A stretch of 64,000 bases of DNA from Talpa occidentalis (taxonomy: Eukaryota; Chordata; Mammalia; Eulipotyphla; Talpidae), in NCBI RefSeq assembly GCF_014898055.3, contig NW_026555331.1, positions 94,758,684 through 94,822,683 on the forward strand, in the 5' to 3' direction. The translations under genes were made by a program, and so were the position numbers. Below, one piece after another: positions 1 to 13,199 of the stretch. The notes beneath the pieces were generated by a model. It saw nothing but the letters and a program-made list of their open reading frames with translations, was not told the origin of the DNA and ran no database searches. Every line of letters begins with the position of its first letter. Positions within the stretch are counted from its first letter, which is position 1.

Positions 1-1370
1 TCAGAAGATATAGAAAAAAACTAAGAACCCCAAATTACCCATATCTGTGGTCATGAGTTTATAGCAGGCTCCATCAATTTTCTCATGTTCAGTTGAGGTC
101 TCTGGGGTGGTTTGTGCTTTGGTGGTCAGGGAATGTTAACAAATGTACATTGTAACTCATTTCTAAAAGCATAACAGATATAGTTGGCCCACTTTGGTGG
201 GGGGTATATGAGAAGTTGGGGTCTAATGGAGATTGATGGTAGCCTTGAAAGAAAATGTAGATGACAAATTATAGGTTTCACAGTCTTCACAAGGTACCCT
301 CTTGATCATTAACAGGATTGTTTTACTCTTTCTCACTCTTCAAGGAGGAGTAATTTTTTTGTTTACAAAGTACCATCTCCTTGAAGCATGTTTCATTTAC
401 TGTAGCACCACTGGCTAATACAGTCTATAACAATATGCAGGTATAGTTACAGACATTTTTTAATAGCCTTATTAGTGAAGTTCAATTCTAACTTAATACA
501 TTTTTACATTTTTGTGTTTCATGAGTTTAAGAAGTTTGTCAGCAACATATTGAGATTTCACATTCACATTGATATGATTGCAAAGCAGCTGCTTTTTCCA
601 CTGTACCATGTAGCCCAGGAGTTAGATTCTTGCTGCGCCATTTAAAGATAAACCAAACTGTCTCCATATGTACAGAGATGTTGACATTAAATGTTTGTAA
701 GCAGACTTGTGCTTTTAGATTGCTGTTCAATATCTAGAGTTTGTCACCAAGCTCAGTGGTCTTCAAGAGTATATCAACACAAACTCTCCACTCAATGATA
801 TAATTTGGGCTTAGGAGGCAGGATATTCTTTCTAGAGAGTGAAGTGTCTTATGTGCAACTCAGATTGTGATCCTGAATTTATGAAAATCACTTCCTCAGG
901 AACAGAAACAAACAGGCTTGAGAAAGTGACAAAACCAAAAAAATATGAATATATGGCGATTTTGCTTGACAGAGCAAAAGTTAACTGACTCCTGAATTTC
1001 TGTAAACCATTATAAATAGATAGATCAGGGAAACGATGCAAATTTTACTAAAAAGAAAAGCTAAATACAGAGAAACTGACAAATTTAATAGTGGAAAAGA
1101 AATAATGTTATCATTAATTTAAGGAAGCAAGTTAAATTATAAGAAATCAATATAATATAGACTGCATCATAACAGTAATTTCACTGTTATGGTAAATAAA
1201 ATTAACAATGCTCACTGTAGATTTCTGACAAAAATATTAATAATACTTTATTTTATTTTGTCTCAAAAAATCATGACCATTTTGACAAAAATGCATTTTG
1301 TAAGGAAAACATCTTATTGGGAAAAAGTGGACAAAATTACATTAAGTAACTTGCTTTCTTCCACATACTA

Positions 1371-1373
<3 letters not shown>
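1..1373. other. Intronic sequence, nothing recognised
   Basis: AT-rich single-copy-looking DNA. Short ORFs on either strand have no family resemblance and look like chance. Confidence 0.6.

Positions 1374-1405
<32 letters not shown>
1374..1405. repeat. (CA)n microsatellite
   Basis: About 16 uninterrupted CA units. The Thr-His run that appears in one reading frame is only the translation of this repeat. Confidence 0.97.
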
Positions 1406-1407
<2 letters not shown>

Positions 1408-2049
1408 GAAATGAGGCAAAAAGCAAAGAACCACTGAGGGAAAATAATGTCTATCTGATGTCTTGTTTTCTTGACAACTGCTAGGTACCTCCTCCAACCT
1501 TCCCATCCTCTCTGGAAGACCTGTCAGATCTTATTCAGCATGAGTGGATGAAAAATAGTAAAGAATTAATGAGAAGCACATGGAATTACGTATTCCAAAT
1601 TTTGTTACATAAAATTTATAATGTAATTTAATCTATTGTATACAATGGTGGATTAATGTTTTCTCAAATCAGTGAAAAAATTTACACAAATTATAAGAAA
1701 TAAAATAGAAAAATATAAATTGAAACAACACAGAATAACTGAAAATGTAAAATTATAACAGGAGTTAGAGATTAGTCATGGAATGAAACAGAAAAGTTGA
1801 TCAAAAATCATATATAACCATTTAAGCTATAAGACTGGGGTACCCTATGACCTTCTGATAGCAAATTTAATTAACGAGATAAGTGAATGTATTAAATGTA
1901 GCTGAATAACAAACCTAAATTGCTAAAAATGAAAATTACAACTTCACATTGAAACATTGAAAGGATATAAATGATTTACTGAATGAAATGAAGAAAAATA
2001 TAGAAAGCCCTTTAAGTATAATTAAACTGGCAGGGGAAAAAAAGAGTTT

Positions 2050-2760
2050 CATATACAGAAGACTCAAAAGTACAAATTACCCAATTAAAAAAGAGAGAGA
2101 GAAATAAGACACAGGAAAAAAAATGAGTAAACTCTACAGGAAACACAAAACTTAGGAAAAATAAGCATAAAAGGAATTGCAAAGGGGGCAGAGAGAGAGA
2201 AGAGAGGAGAAACTATATTCAAAGAAATCATGGCTAAGATTTTCCCAAGTCTAAAGAATGAATTAAGCATGGGAATCCAGAAAGCAAAAAAAATACTTAC
2301 TTTTCTAAATGCAAAATGACCTACACCAAGACACATTATTGTTAAATCACTAGTAGTGAAAGATAAAGAAAAAAATTATAGGAAGCTAGGAAAAAGAGGA
2401 TAATTTACAAAGGCATCTAAATGATACTTGCCTGTGTCACTCTCCAAGCAAGAAGAGAGCAGAATAAAGTGTTCACTATCTAAGATAAGAAGTTTAAGCC
2501 AAGAATATTCTATCTGGCAAAATTATTCAAAAAATGAAGGTGAAATAAAGGATTTCCCAGACAAGAAGAAACCAATGACTTTTGTCACCATCAGACCTGT
2601 CCTTCAAGAAATGCTGAGTTATTCTACAAGGAAAGAAAAAACAAATACAAAATCACAAGCAAAATAACAATAGGACTACAATATCAGAATACATAATACA
2701 TAATATTAACAAGAATGTAATGAGTAAACCACATAACACTCCAGAAGAGGAAGAAACAGA
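2050..2760 (+). mobile_element. Old L1 fragment, ORF1 region
   Basis: Degenerate copy of the 3' half of L1 ORF1. Fragments resembling the conserved order are visible: an FKEIMAKIFPSLKNE-like stretch near 2218, a PRHIIVK-like region near 2325, then a piece reading as PRILYLAKL followed by FPDKKKP near 2500-2570. Multiple frame changes show it is long dead. It may belong to the same insertion as the L1 3' end at 3093-4018, with most of ORF2 missing between them. Confidence 0.65.
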
Positions 2761-2800
2761 CAGAACCTGTACAGTTAAATGTAGGAGAGTGGACACTCAC

Positions 2801-3078
2801 TTTTTTTTTTTTTAAAGATTTATTTATTTATTTATACAAGCACTGGGTCAAAAGCATGGGAGGGTGAGAGAATTCACCAGAGCCAGAGCAGGGAGCAGAC
2901 CAGGCAGAAGGACCGAAGGACACTGCTGAGGGGAGCAGCAGGTGGCAGGAGATGTCTGTGCGCCATGTAGGACCCTCCTCCAGGGCCAGGGAGCAGCCGG
3001 GGATCAAACCAGCACTGCAGAGGCTGTGGGCAGCTTCGCAACTCAGCGCTCAACCATTGCACCACCGGGGAGGCCTAA
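2801..3078 (-). mobile_element. tRNA-derived SINE, minus orientation
   Basis: The head is at the right (GGCCTCCCCGGTGG on the minus strand) and the A-rich tail at the left (T-run, then TTTATTTATTTA). The internal promoter shows a tRNA-like A box in the head region and a B box GGTTTGATCCC, one change from GGTTCGATCCC. It is flanked by a 14-bp target-site duplication ggacactcactttt at 2791-2804 and 3079-3092, diagnostic of L1-machinery insertion. It interrupts older L1-derived sequence. Confidence 0.93.
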
Positions 3079-3092
3079 GGACACTCACTTTT

Positions 3093-4018
3093 AAGGAGTA
3101 CATCAAACTAAAAATCTTTGGACCTCAAAAAAAACATTTACACAAACAAATGGGGAGCCTACAGAATAGGAGAAAATATTTATGCATCACAAATCTGACA
3201 ATTGGCGATTTTTCAAATTATACAAAGTACTTACACAATCTAACAACAATGAAACAGACAACCCAATCAAAGACATTTAGATGGCCCACAGACATATGAA
3301 AAATTACATAATCAAAAACAAAGTGCATTATCACCTCAATCCCAGGAGAACTGTCCAGTTCAAAGAGAGTGGAAAGAGCAAGTGTTGGAGAGGATGCGGA
3401 GAAAAAGGAACTCTTACCTACTGTTAGTGGCAATCCAATTTCTTACAGCCTCTATGGAAAGTGATATGGTGATGTCTTAAGAAAATAAAAATGCAAATCC
3501 CAGTTAATTCAACAATACCTCTGCTAGGTATTGCTGAAATACGAAAACTCCAACACAAAAAGACTTGTCTATGCCTGTGTTTATAACAGCACTGTCCACA
3601 ACCAACCTGAGTGCCAACTTACAGATGAATGAATAAATAGATTGTGGAATATATACTGAGTGAGACACTACAAATTTATTTTAAAAGGTGAAATAGCATT
3701 GCTTGGGACAAAATAGATGGACCTTAAGATCATTATTACGCTAAGTGAAATAAGTCAGAAAGTGAAAAAACTGATATTGATGATTTCACTCATCCGTGAA
3801 ATATAAATAATGACAACAAAATACACTAGCGAAATCCAACAACAGTCAAAGCTGGGCTCAGTGAAAAACTTACAGGTTACAGAGAGAACAAAGAGGAGGA
3901 AGAGTGGGTTGGGAGGGGACATAGGGTATTTGTGTGAGTGGTTTAGTGTAGGATGTATGGAACATGTGCACATAGGAAGAGTAAAAATGTAATCCCAAAA
4001 TTAAAAAATTGTATATAT
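3093..4018 (+). mobile_element. Old L1 3' end (ORF2 C terminus and 3' UTR)
   Basis: Diverged C-terminal ORF2 sequence: the zinc-knuckle neighbourhood near 3385-3450, then a stretch equivalent to the YYSAF/ISQKEK region near 3640-3780, then 3' UTR. It carries many substitutions and indels, and is much older than the copies at 8437, 22827 and 57473. Confidence 0.75.
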
Positions 4019-7000
4019 TTCCACCAATAATGTGATCAGAATAGGCACAGGAAATATTACCTTAGTTTCTGTGGATAATGACCTACCAAATTAAAAATGT
4101 TTTAAAAAATCAGCAAGAAATCACTTAAGTCTGGTGGTTTTTCTCTTTAACAATATATATAAATTTTTTTCTTAAGTTCCATTTAGAATGAAGTTCTGTT
4201 CCTAAGACGGAAAGGAAGAGACACATTTTATTGCTAGCCCATAAACAGAGCAAGGCATAAAGAAACTACCTTTATTGAAATGTGGAACACATTTACCCCA
4301 ACTTCTTAAAAGCTATTCAACTTGACTTTCAGTTACACAGAAGGTGGGAAGCTAGTTTTGGAATATTATATTGCTATTGAATCTATTTAGTCGTAGCTAG
4401 TTAAAGATAGTCATGTGAATTGTAGTTTCCTGGACAAATTATTTTTTAAAAATTGTGTTGATTCTGATTATTCTTTTATTATTGTGTACTTAGAAGCAGA
4501 TACCTTATTGCAAATGAAGAAGAGTTTTGTTCTGGTTTGTTTGTCATGGAAACATCCTAAAAGGTTGCCATATCATATATCTTTGAGGTAATATTGAAAA
4601 GCGGCTTTAAGCAGCCAGACTCAAATAATTTTAATAAGCCCATTCTTGACATTCTTGACCTTTGGTTTAACCTTAAAAAATCACTCACCACATATTTCAT
4701 TTAAGCCTCAAGCAACTAATAGTGTTGAACAGTTACTAGGTACTCAATAAACATTTGAAGGTTGTTGAATTTGGATTCTCACAAACTATTACATTCCCAG
4801 AACTGTTCAGATATGCCAAAAGAAAGACTGTATCTTTGACATGTGCATGCCCAACAACAGGTGAATGAAAACATGTTATACTGTTACTCTTATACTATAT
4901 GTAAACAATATAATTTGCACTAAATTCTTTGTTATTTAAAAAAATAACAGAAAAGAATGAACATATTTGATAACTCATCATGTGTTGAGTTGCTTTATTA
5001 AAACTAAAGATTTCTATTTAATTAAGTTGTTTAGAAAACATTTACAATGTGACAAAATGTATGTCCTTACTTTCACTAGTAATCATTGATAAAGTATAAA
5101 TAATTGTAAAGATTATATACTATGTATTCAAACTATGACCACTGCTATAAAAAAGAGCCAAGTTTGTAGTATTTTTTTTAATTTAGGAAAGGCTCTTAAA
5201 CATATTCATCATAATAGTTGAGATTAATTTCATACTGACCACAAAATAACAGTAAGATAACTAATATTATAAGATTGTGTAAATTTGGGGGAGCCTTTCA
5301 TTGTGGAGAGAAACCCTAAATGACAATGAAAACTGTTATAACTTTAAGACTTTTCTTTAATGCAGAAGACAGTGAAGAATCTAAAATTAAAACTGTTATT
5401 AGAAGCATTTGAAAAGAGGCAGGAACTGAAGCTGGCCTTGCAGTCTTGGCTATTGTTGTATTATTGCAGAGTCCCATAGGCAATCCTCACATGTACAGTA
5501 CATCCTGGATCTTTTGATTCTTTTGTCTGCCCTCCAACCTGCACGGCCAGGAACCTTCAGCCAAGAAAGATTTATAGAGCTCCCACTAACAAGGTCAATC
5601 CTGTTTTATCACCAGAGGCCCTCTTCACAAAAATAATAACATCCATCTACAGCTCTGTTGGGCTGATTCTCTTGGCACTAACATTTTGTGTTTATCTTAA
5701 CAACCAGTGCACACTCAAAGCCCCCAGCTGCAATGAGCACCATCATCAATTCTACTGGGTACAGTAGTCCAGACTCCCGTGGTCTGTCAACCCAATGTCA
5801 TCTAAGGTAGTGAAAGGATCAGACAGAAATTCTGTGTGCTTCAAAATGTTGATGGAGTTTGCAATTTGAGATGAAGATAGTGAGTTTTAAAGAGAAGAAT
5901 ATGCAACAGAAGTACACATATCACATTGCATAATGAGTAAATAACACCAAAGCACAGTGGAGACAACTTAAAATGTCACCAATAACTAAATAACTAAACC
6001 AAATAATAACTAAATAACATTTAGTTTAAAATCTTTAAAAGTTTAAAAAATGTGATGTTCATTTAATTAATTAATGTGTATTTATTTTATCTTTCTCCAT
6101 GTATATGGCACTAAATTGAAAATGTCTAATTTGAGAATACTTATCAATAAGTAGTAACAATGCAATCACTGAGCAGCTTTTGGGAGTCTTCCCTAGGTTA
6201 TTTTAACATAGTAAATTTACACCAAAAAAAAGGACTCCTGAGTTGTAAACATTACATGTTTTTAGATGGGAAAAACTCACTTTAGGCAATTAAGTATTTG
6301 GGAATTTTATGAATCAACTAAATTACTATTCTTGAAATGTTGACAATTTATTTAAATCATTAATTTTACTTTCTGGTAGTATATATTTGTAAGATTTTAG
6401 AAAACGTTTTGGGATTTCCTCTTGGAAAGGAATGTGCATAAAATCCAAAGAAATGCTCAATATTTTACTGTAATTGCATAAAGTAGTTCTCTCAGAAAGA
6501 TCATTCTTAACAATCTTAGTCCCATGCACTATGATGAGAGAGGCTTTTCATGGGTATTTCGCCAAAAAATTTTTTTCTACAGTTAATACTCCCACTCTTC
6601 TTTCTTAAGTGTCTTGGGATTTTTAACATCCGCAACACAGACAGCAACTTGGTTTTATGCCTTAAGAACAGAATGGATCTTTTTTCATATAATAATCTGC
6701 AGTGCAATTACCAATGAAAAAAGTAATATTGTGCACCATAAACTGAACAATCTGCAAGGAACATTTTAGTAAAAGACAATTCTAAAGGCAGAGAACATAA
6801 GGAATTTAAATCAAGTGAAGAGGGAAATCAATACAAGAAATAAAAAATAATCCCAGCATTCCACAGTCAAAATAAATTTGGGGGGAACAGAATACCTATT
6901 GTGTGCTATACAGTGCTTGAGCTCATCAGAAACCCAATTTTTTAAAAAAATTCCTACTGAAAAATCAAATACCATAAAACACTTAAAAGCAATAAGCAAA

Positions 7001-7039
7001 CAGCACTATTGATGAAACTAATTAATACTAGCTTAGTTT
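4019..7039. other. Intronic sequence, mostly unrecognised
   Basis: AT-rich DNA. A short stretch near 4720-4780 (ending in actcaataaacatttgaagg) resembles the 3' end of an ancient MIR/L2-type repeat. A block around 5440-5830 is GC-richer and unassigned. No gene seen. Confidence 0.5.
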
Positions 7040-7860
7040 AAGCATCAATATTTTCAAAAGGGGCCTTGGCAAGCATTGGAGCAGTGTTTCCAGCTAGTGG
7101 CTCAGTGTGGTGGGCCCTGGAAGGACCCAGCAAACAATGGGCAGGCCCTGGCAAGCAGTAGAACAGGCCCCAGAAAGCATTCAGTATTTCAGGCACCTTT
7201 GAGCTCTAGCAAGTGGCAAAGACATGGTAAATCCTAGCAGATACAAGCAAGCAGCAGAGTAGGTCCCAGCAAGTGGCTCAGTTTGTTAGGCCACAGTAAA
7301 CACTGGCAAAGGATATAGAAGGCCACACCAATTTATACCGATACAGCAATCCCCTTTAGGCTCCTGCAATCAGCACAGACATGATAGGCTCCAACAAGGG
7401 GTAGATCACGTCATGGCAAATGGCTCAGATGTTGCAGACCCCAAGAGGACTCAGCAAGTGATAGAACCAGCTCCAGCAAGTGGTGCAGACGCTTTTGAAG
7501 TGGAGAATCAAATAAGTGATCCTGAAGACAACAAAGCACTAAAGACATGGGTGGAAGAAGAAAGAGAAATGAGATAAAAAGAAAAATGAAGAGGCCATTC
7601 TGGAACTATCTGACACCATTAAGAAAGCCAGCATGAGAATAATGGGTATCCCAGGAAGGTAAGAAAGAGAGAGGGAACAGAGAGTTTATTCAAGGAAATA
7701 ATAGAGGAAAACTTTTTACACGTGGTAAAGGAATTATGTATAAATGTCCATGCAGCTAAAGCACCACCTGGTTATCCAGTTACAATGAGACATACACCAA
7801 AATATGTAGTGAAACTAGAAAGAGGTGAAAAATAAATAAATAAATGAAAGACTTGTGAAG
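7040..7860 (+). mobile_element. Old L1 5' part: degenerate short tandem units followed by ORF1 remnant
   Basis: From 7070 to about 7490 the sequence is built of imperfect units of roughly 22-28 bp starting with caag and ending with ggccccag or similar. After 7500 comes an ORF1-like remnant: gaactatctgacaccattaag then ataatgggtatccc correspond to the ELSDSM...IGIPEG stretch of the intact ORF1 at 57-63 kb. The tandem part would be the 5' UTR or N-terminal region of an older L1 family. Many stops and shifts. Confidence 0.55.
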
Positions 7861-8418
7861 GTAACAAGGGGGAAAAGTAGGTAACTTATAAAGGTATGGA
7901 AAGAATAGTTGAGAGCAACCTCCAAGCGAGTGGGTGGGGTTCACAAATAACTGGACAGTAGAAGGTGGACTCCATTCCCTGATGGCAATTTGACCATAAA
8001 AGATGGAGCATCTGAATGAGGAGCTGATGGGACAAGGAAGAGCTAAGACTTTTGGCAATTGAAAAAAGCTGTTGGGGCTCTGGCAGTTAAACTGCAGTTA
8101 AACCACTGATAAAGAGGGATCTCTATGGAGAAGTGACCATATACAGTGACCATGTACAGCTCTGGACTGGACCTCAGTCTCAGCTCAGAAGATCCTATGC
8201 AGGGTCGGATAGATAGCATCTGGCCACGTGCCAGTCTGTAAAGTCCTTTTACACAAAATCTTATTTAATACTTCGTCTAGGATTGTAAATAGAACAGGAT
8301 AAGTTTTTAATTTGGAAAACTGAATCTCTGTGAAACGACTTGCTTAATATAAGACGGAATCTGGTTATCAAAGAAGTTCAGTCCTTTCTGACACTATACT
8401 CCATACTCTTCTCTGGAG
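7861..8418. other. Intronic sequence, nothing firmly recognised
   Basis: Could be the decayed continuation of the L1 to its left, but I see no diagnostic motif. Confidence 0.4.
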
Positions 8419-8436
8419 ATAAGACTACATACTTCC

Positions 8437-8946
8437 GGATCAAGAAGATGTGGTACATATATACCATGGAATATTACTCAGCATTCAAAAAAGATAAACA
8501 CATGCAATTTGCAGCAACATGGATGGCGCTGGAAGGGATCATGCTCAGCGAAATAAGCCAAAAAGAAAAAGAAAAATACCGGATGGTCTCACTCATAGCA
8601 GGAATCTAGAAAACTTAAATAAGGGACCAGGAAAATGAATATAAGAAAGTGAAAATCAAAATCAACAAAAAACTATGAACCAGAGACACTTTTTGGGGGG
8701 TGGGGGGCAGGAGGGGAAGGATTGGGGTCAGAATGGGGCGTTTGCAATTGTATGGGGGAATATAAAAATAAAATTTATTATTTAAAAAAAAATAAAAAAT
8801 AAATAAAAAATAAAACATTAGCACAAAAATAGGAATAATGAAATTTAATTATACATTATTCTTCTGAGTTGCTGCAAATACTATACAAGACTGATTCTGA
8901 TTAATAATTCATTCAGCAATAAAGTATCAGGAAAGATAAAAAAAAA
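8437..8946 (+). mobile_element. 5'-truncated young L1 with a 3' transduction
   Basis: The L1 part (8437 to about 8782) starts within the last codons of ORF2 (GGATCAAGAAGATGTGG, encoding [16 protein letters not shown]) and runs through the [18 protein letters not shown] terminus and a G-rich 3' UTR. A first A-rich tail (about 8783-8812) is followed by roughly 125 bp of non-L1 sequence containing AATAAA at 8918-8923 and a second poly(A) at about 8938-8947. The whole is bounded by an 18-bp duplication, ataagactacatacttcc, at 8419-8436 and 8947-8964. The transcript therefore read through the weak L1 signal and used a downstream one. Confidence 0.93.
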
Positions 8947-8964
8947 ATAAGACTACATACTTCC

Positions 8965-9888
8965 TTCTGCTGGGCTACTAAAAATGGGTAAACACAACTT
9001 CCTGCAAGCTGTAAGAAGTCCTGTTGAGACCCATACTACCACTACTACTATTGATAATGATAATGATAATAAATTTGATAATTATAATAAAATTCACTCA
9101 CTAGTAAAGGAAAATGTCCTGATTTTCCACATTACATGTTTCTAGTCTGTGGAAGCTAGAAATAGAATCTACTAGAATTGCATTTTCCAAATTGTGTCTT
9201 TAGGGACCCTGGGGCCCCTCACAGCTATACTTGTGATCTGTCTGATACTACACAAATTAAAAGCTAAAGTGTGCAGAGTTCCAAAAGTATATTTCTTTCT
9301 GTGACATCCTGTCTTCCTGATGTGCGGTTTTCATAAAACACAAGTACCATGAATAATACAATACAGAAAAGGAAATGAGAGCATTGGCTTACAATCTGAT
9401 TCCCATATTTGAGAAACTGAGCAGTGCCCAATAAACACACATATTTCATTAGGAAATAATTATTGTCATTTTAGAATGACATAAAAATGTTTTTCAATTT
9501 ATGTCTTATTTTCAAATAGCTACTGAGTTGTTAGGACATAAACATGTTCAACTTGTTTTGACCTAACTGAGTAATAATAACATGACTACTGGATATTTCT
9601 TTAACCTATGGATGCCCTAAAAATTTATCTGTGATTAAAAGCGTCATAAATCAAAAAGTTTGGGAGCTTCTTTTCTCCAATTAGTATCTAAATGTATCAG
9701 TAAATGGCTTCTTAAGATTTTTTTTTTTAAATTATTATTTCCCTTTGTTCCTACTAACAGGCTGTGTGCCCTTCTCTCTTCTTCACCATGTCTTCTCACA
9801 AGTCTTTTAGGATCCAGTGATTCCTGGCCAAGAAACAAAAATAGAACCATACCATTTCCCAGTAGATTCAGATGAAAACTGGTAATAA
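8965..9888. other. Intronic sequence, nothing recognised
   Basis: AT-rich, with a short low-complexity TAA/TGA-type run near 9047-9090. No gene seen. Confidence 0.5.
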
Positions 9889-10175
9889 ACCCTGGTGGCC
9901 CAAGGGGTTAAGCACAGAATTGTGAAGCCATCCGCAGCCTCTGCAGTGTGAGTTCGATCCCTGGCCAGCCAGCTAACCTACATGATGCAGCAGAGCTCTT
10001 CTGACTCACCCACTGCTCCCCTTAGCAGTGTATTTCAGTCAGTCTGCCTGTTCTGTTCCCCCACTCTGTCTCTGGTGAATCCTCTCACCCCCGCACCTCT
10101 GGCCTAGTCCCCAGTTCTTGTTTGCATAAATACATAAATCTTAAAAATAAATAAGTAAAAAAACATAAATAAAAT
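9889..10175 (+). mobile_element. tRNA-derived SINE, older subtype
   Basis: Diverged head (ccctggtggcccaaggggtta), B box GTTCGATCCCTGG, and the body with ctgctccccttagcagtgta and ctctggtgaatcctctcacc. The tail is TAAATACATAAATC plus A-rich. No convincing target-site duplication, consistent with age. Confidence 0.88.
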
Positions 10176-10734
10176 CAGATACAATGCCAAGGGGACACAT
10201 TGAAAAGAAACAAGCTGGGTCTGTAAGAAATCACACAGAAGATGGCACACATATTTATGCTCTATCAAAATCAGTAATGTCTACCATATTGCACTGAGAA
10301 CATCATTGCTTCATGGATGGGTTTTTTCTTTGTGTGCTTCTGTACCTGACTCAGTAATAAATATGTGAGCTTTTGGGGAAAAAAAATAAAGAAAAGAGAG
10401 TATCTTTGGAAAAAGAAAAACATAGGAAATTTTACCTTTATATAATTTTTCTACAAAATATTGGATGTTGGATTTATTTTAAAAGGTTATTTTTTCTGTT
10501 TAACAAATAAATGGAACATGATCACATAGTAAAAATTCAAATAATTCCAATATATTTACATTGATGAATATCCCTTCCCTTTTATTCCCAGTGTTCCCTG
10601 TATGGGTTTGAACACAAATATCTCTGAACTTTGTGTTCTTTTTCACCAAAGGTTTTTGTATTATTAAATACTTTCATTTCCTTTTTTATAGTTATTCTTA
10701 TGTTCTTAGGCCTTAACCTCAACAAAGGTAAGGG

Positions 10735-10812
10735 CCTTCTTTACCGACCACTAGTTCAGTGCTTGGGACTCATTAGGTCTGCAATAAGTACAAGTCAAAT
10801 TAATAGATGAAG
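10735..10812 (+). repeat. MIR-like 3' end
   Basis: cagtgcttgggactcattagg followed by gcaataagta resembles the conserved MIR stretch around 'cagtgcctggcacatagta...caataaatgtt'. Short and diverged. Confidence 0.45.
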
Positions 10813-11319
10813 GGAGGAAGAGAAGAGAGAGGGAGGACAGAAATGAAAAAGAAAGAACTGCTATAACTTTGCATTATTCTTTACCATTTTACAGCTTTCC
10901 TTTCATTCTTCTTTCTTTTTTGATATTTTTGTTTTTGTTTTTTTGCCAGCCCATTTGCCTTTCCCTACATCTTAAATGAAATTTGCTATTTCTGATCTCA
11001 AGATGTTTTATAAATATTTGCTAGTACAACCAAGGTTGAGATAAGCAATTCTATAATTAGTTCTCTAGGACAGATCCTTACACATGGAAATTTTGTTTTA
11101 AAATTAATATATAAACATCTAATGATACAGGTTAAGACACTGCCAAATAGCTATAGTAAAAACTTACATAAGAGCTTTATTTATTTTTAAACAATTTGAA
11201 CCTTGCTTAAAAGTTGCATGGAAGATCTGGGTAACTCCCATATAACTATAACTCAAAACCACCAATATTTTGGAGGTTTTTTTTGCATTTTGCCCCATTT
11301 GTTTAATTATTTTCTTTCT

Positions 11320-11321
<2 letters not shown>

Positions 11322-11362
<41 letters not shown>
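11322..11362. repeat. (CA)n microsatellite
   Basis: About 20 CA units with no interruption. Confidence 0.97.
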
Positions 11363-11364
<2 letters not shown>

Positions 11365-12984
11365 CAGGCTGTTTTTTGACCATTTATTAACAAGGTGGAG
11401 GGCTCAGCTTCCATATTGTTAATAAATCCTCCTAAATCTTTTCATGTGTATTTCTCAAGAACTAGGACCTTTATTTATATGATCCCAGTACAGTGACCAT
11501 CATGATAAGGGCATGGTTCTACAAATAATTTGTAATGTATGTTTCTTATTACCACTTCAACACTAAATTAAGGCTCTTAAGGTCAATAAGGGAATCCAAG
11601 GCACCACATGCCTTCAGAATCTGGCACAGCATGTCACCTGTACACATAGTGGGGCCTAAGTAAATATCTTCGGATCCCCTAGTTAAGACAAAAAGAAAGG
11701 AGCACTCCTCTACAGAATTTTGATTTGAAAATAGAGGCTCATCAATATTAAAACAAAAGGAATTGAGGATATTTAAGCAAAGCTACTCATAGGCTAAAGC
11801 ATATGCTAAGACTGAATTTAGTGCCAGATCTAGTGCATTATGGTTGATTATATCCATGCTACAATTAAAGTAATTACTTCATTTTAAAATTAATGCACTT
11901 TAAATATGTTTAATGACTGAAATTAAAATGTGCAATTATAGTATAAATACATGAAATGATGTTGTAGTATGTTTATACTAATTACCCTATGTCAGCTGAG
12001 CCAGCTGCGGTGCACGCTTCAGTAAGTGCCCAGTGAAGCTGCTCACAGCACATCTAGCCAAGGTACTCCCAGACCAAGTGCCACATGGGAGAAGTGATTG
12101 AGCGTTTGAGCAGAGAAAGTTTCCTTTTTTCTCACCGGTTTCATTAATTATCTAAATAAGTAGCTAGTTCATAGAAAATGCCGAATGTATGAACATCCTC
12201 TTAACTATTAGGAAAAAATCTTGACTTGCGAGCTCATTTTATTGGAGCACAGAAGTACAGCCACAACCTATCAAACTAAATAGAGTGTCTTGAAGAAAAT
12301 GTAATACTGACACATAGTTGTTTCACTCATGCAAGTCTAGTGACTGATTTCTACACATAAAATGAACTAATTATAAATAAACTCTAATACGACCCTGAAT
12401 TTGGTGACACCAGGCCTAAGAAACATTATCACACCACTAGGATAATTTTTTTTCATGTTTTTGTTTTAGTAAATTAAAACTTTGTAAGTACAACTCTCAT
12501 GCACAAAAATAAAACCCCATCTTCCCCACTCACACATTTTGCTCATACATACCTTATAGCATTCTGTTGTGTTCAGTTTTTAAGAGTCTATCATTTAAAT
12601 TCCAAGATTCAGTAAGTTCTTGTTGCTCCCCAGGAGCTGTAAAAATTCCCCTCCTCTTCTCAAACTACCTTGAGCTTGGCAATGCCCAAAAGGAGTTGGC
12701 ACCCTTCCAAATACCACCCTTCCCCTTAATGTTTATGTGCCAGTGTATTTCAGAGATAATTCAGTCCAAATGTTTCTGAGTCATTTACCCTTGTGTCATC
12801 AAAACTGTGTTTGCTTAGAATTACTCGATGTCTAAGTAATCTTATCAAACTAGTCCATATATACCTTTTTTCTTTAAAATAGAAAAGGGGGGAATTTGCA
12901 ATCCTTACACATTACCTAAGGGGAAGAAAGTATTTTTTGATATTAAACTCCTAGCACACAGAGCTTCCCTCACTTTTAATTAAG
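11363..12984. other. Intronic sequence, nothing recognised
   Basis: AT-rich apart from a GC-richer patch at 11995-12120. No conserved coding sequence or known repeat identified. Confidence 0.5.
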
Positions 12985-13160
12985 ACTGTCTTACTCCACT
13001 CTGCTATAACAAAATGCCATAGACTGGGTGGCTTGAACAACAGACACTGATTTCCGACATTCTGAAGTGAGAAAGTGCTGGCAGATTCAGTGCTCCTGGG
13101 GGAAGGGGAGGGGAGGCAGGGAAGAGAGAGAGAGAGAAAGGGAGGGGAGGGAGAGATGGG

Positions 13161-13199
<39 letters not shown>

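Noticed and set aside
1189..1437. Small ORF with a Thr-His repeat
   Set aside because: It is the translation of the (CA)n microsatellite.
2952..3299. Plus-strand ORFs of 60-130 codons over SINE copies (also near 30021, 33237, 34162, 54793)
   Set aside because: All coincide with GC-rich SINE bodies and recur at each copy; not genes.
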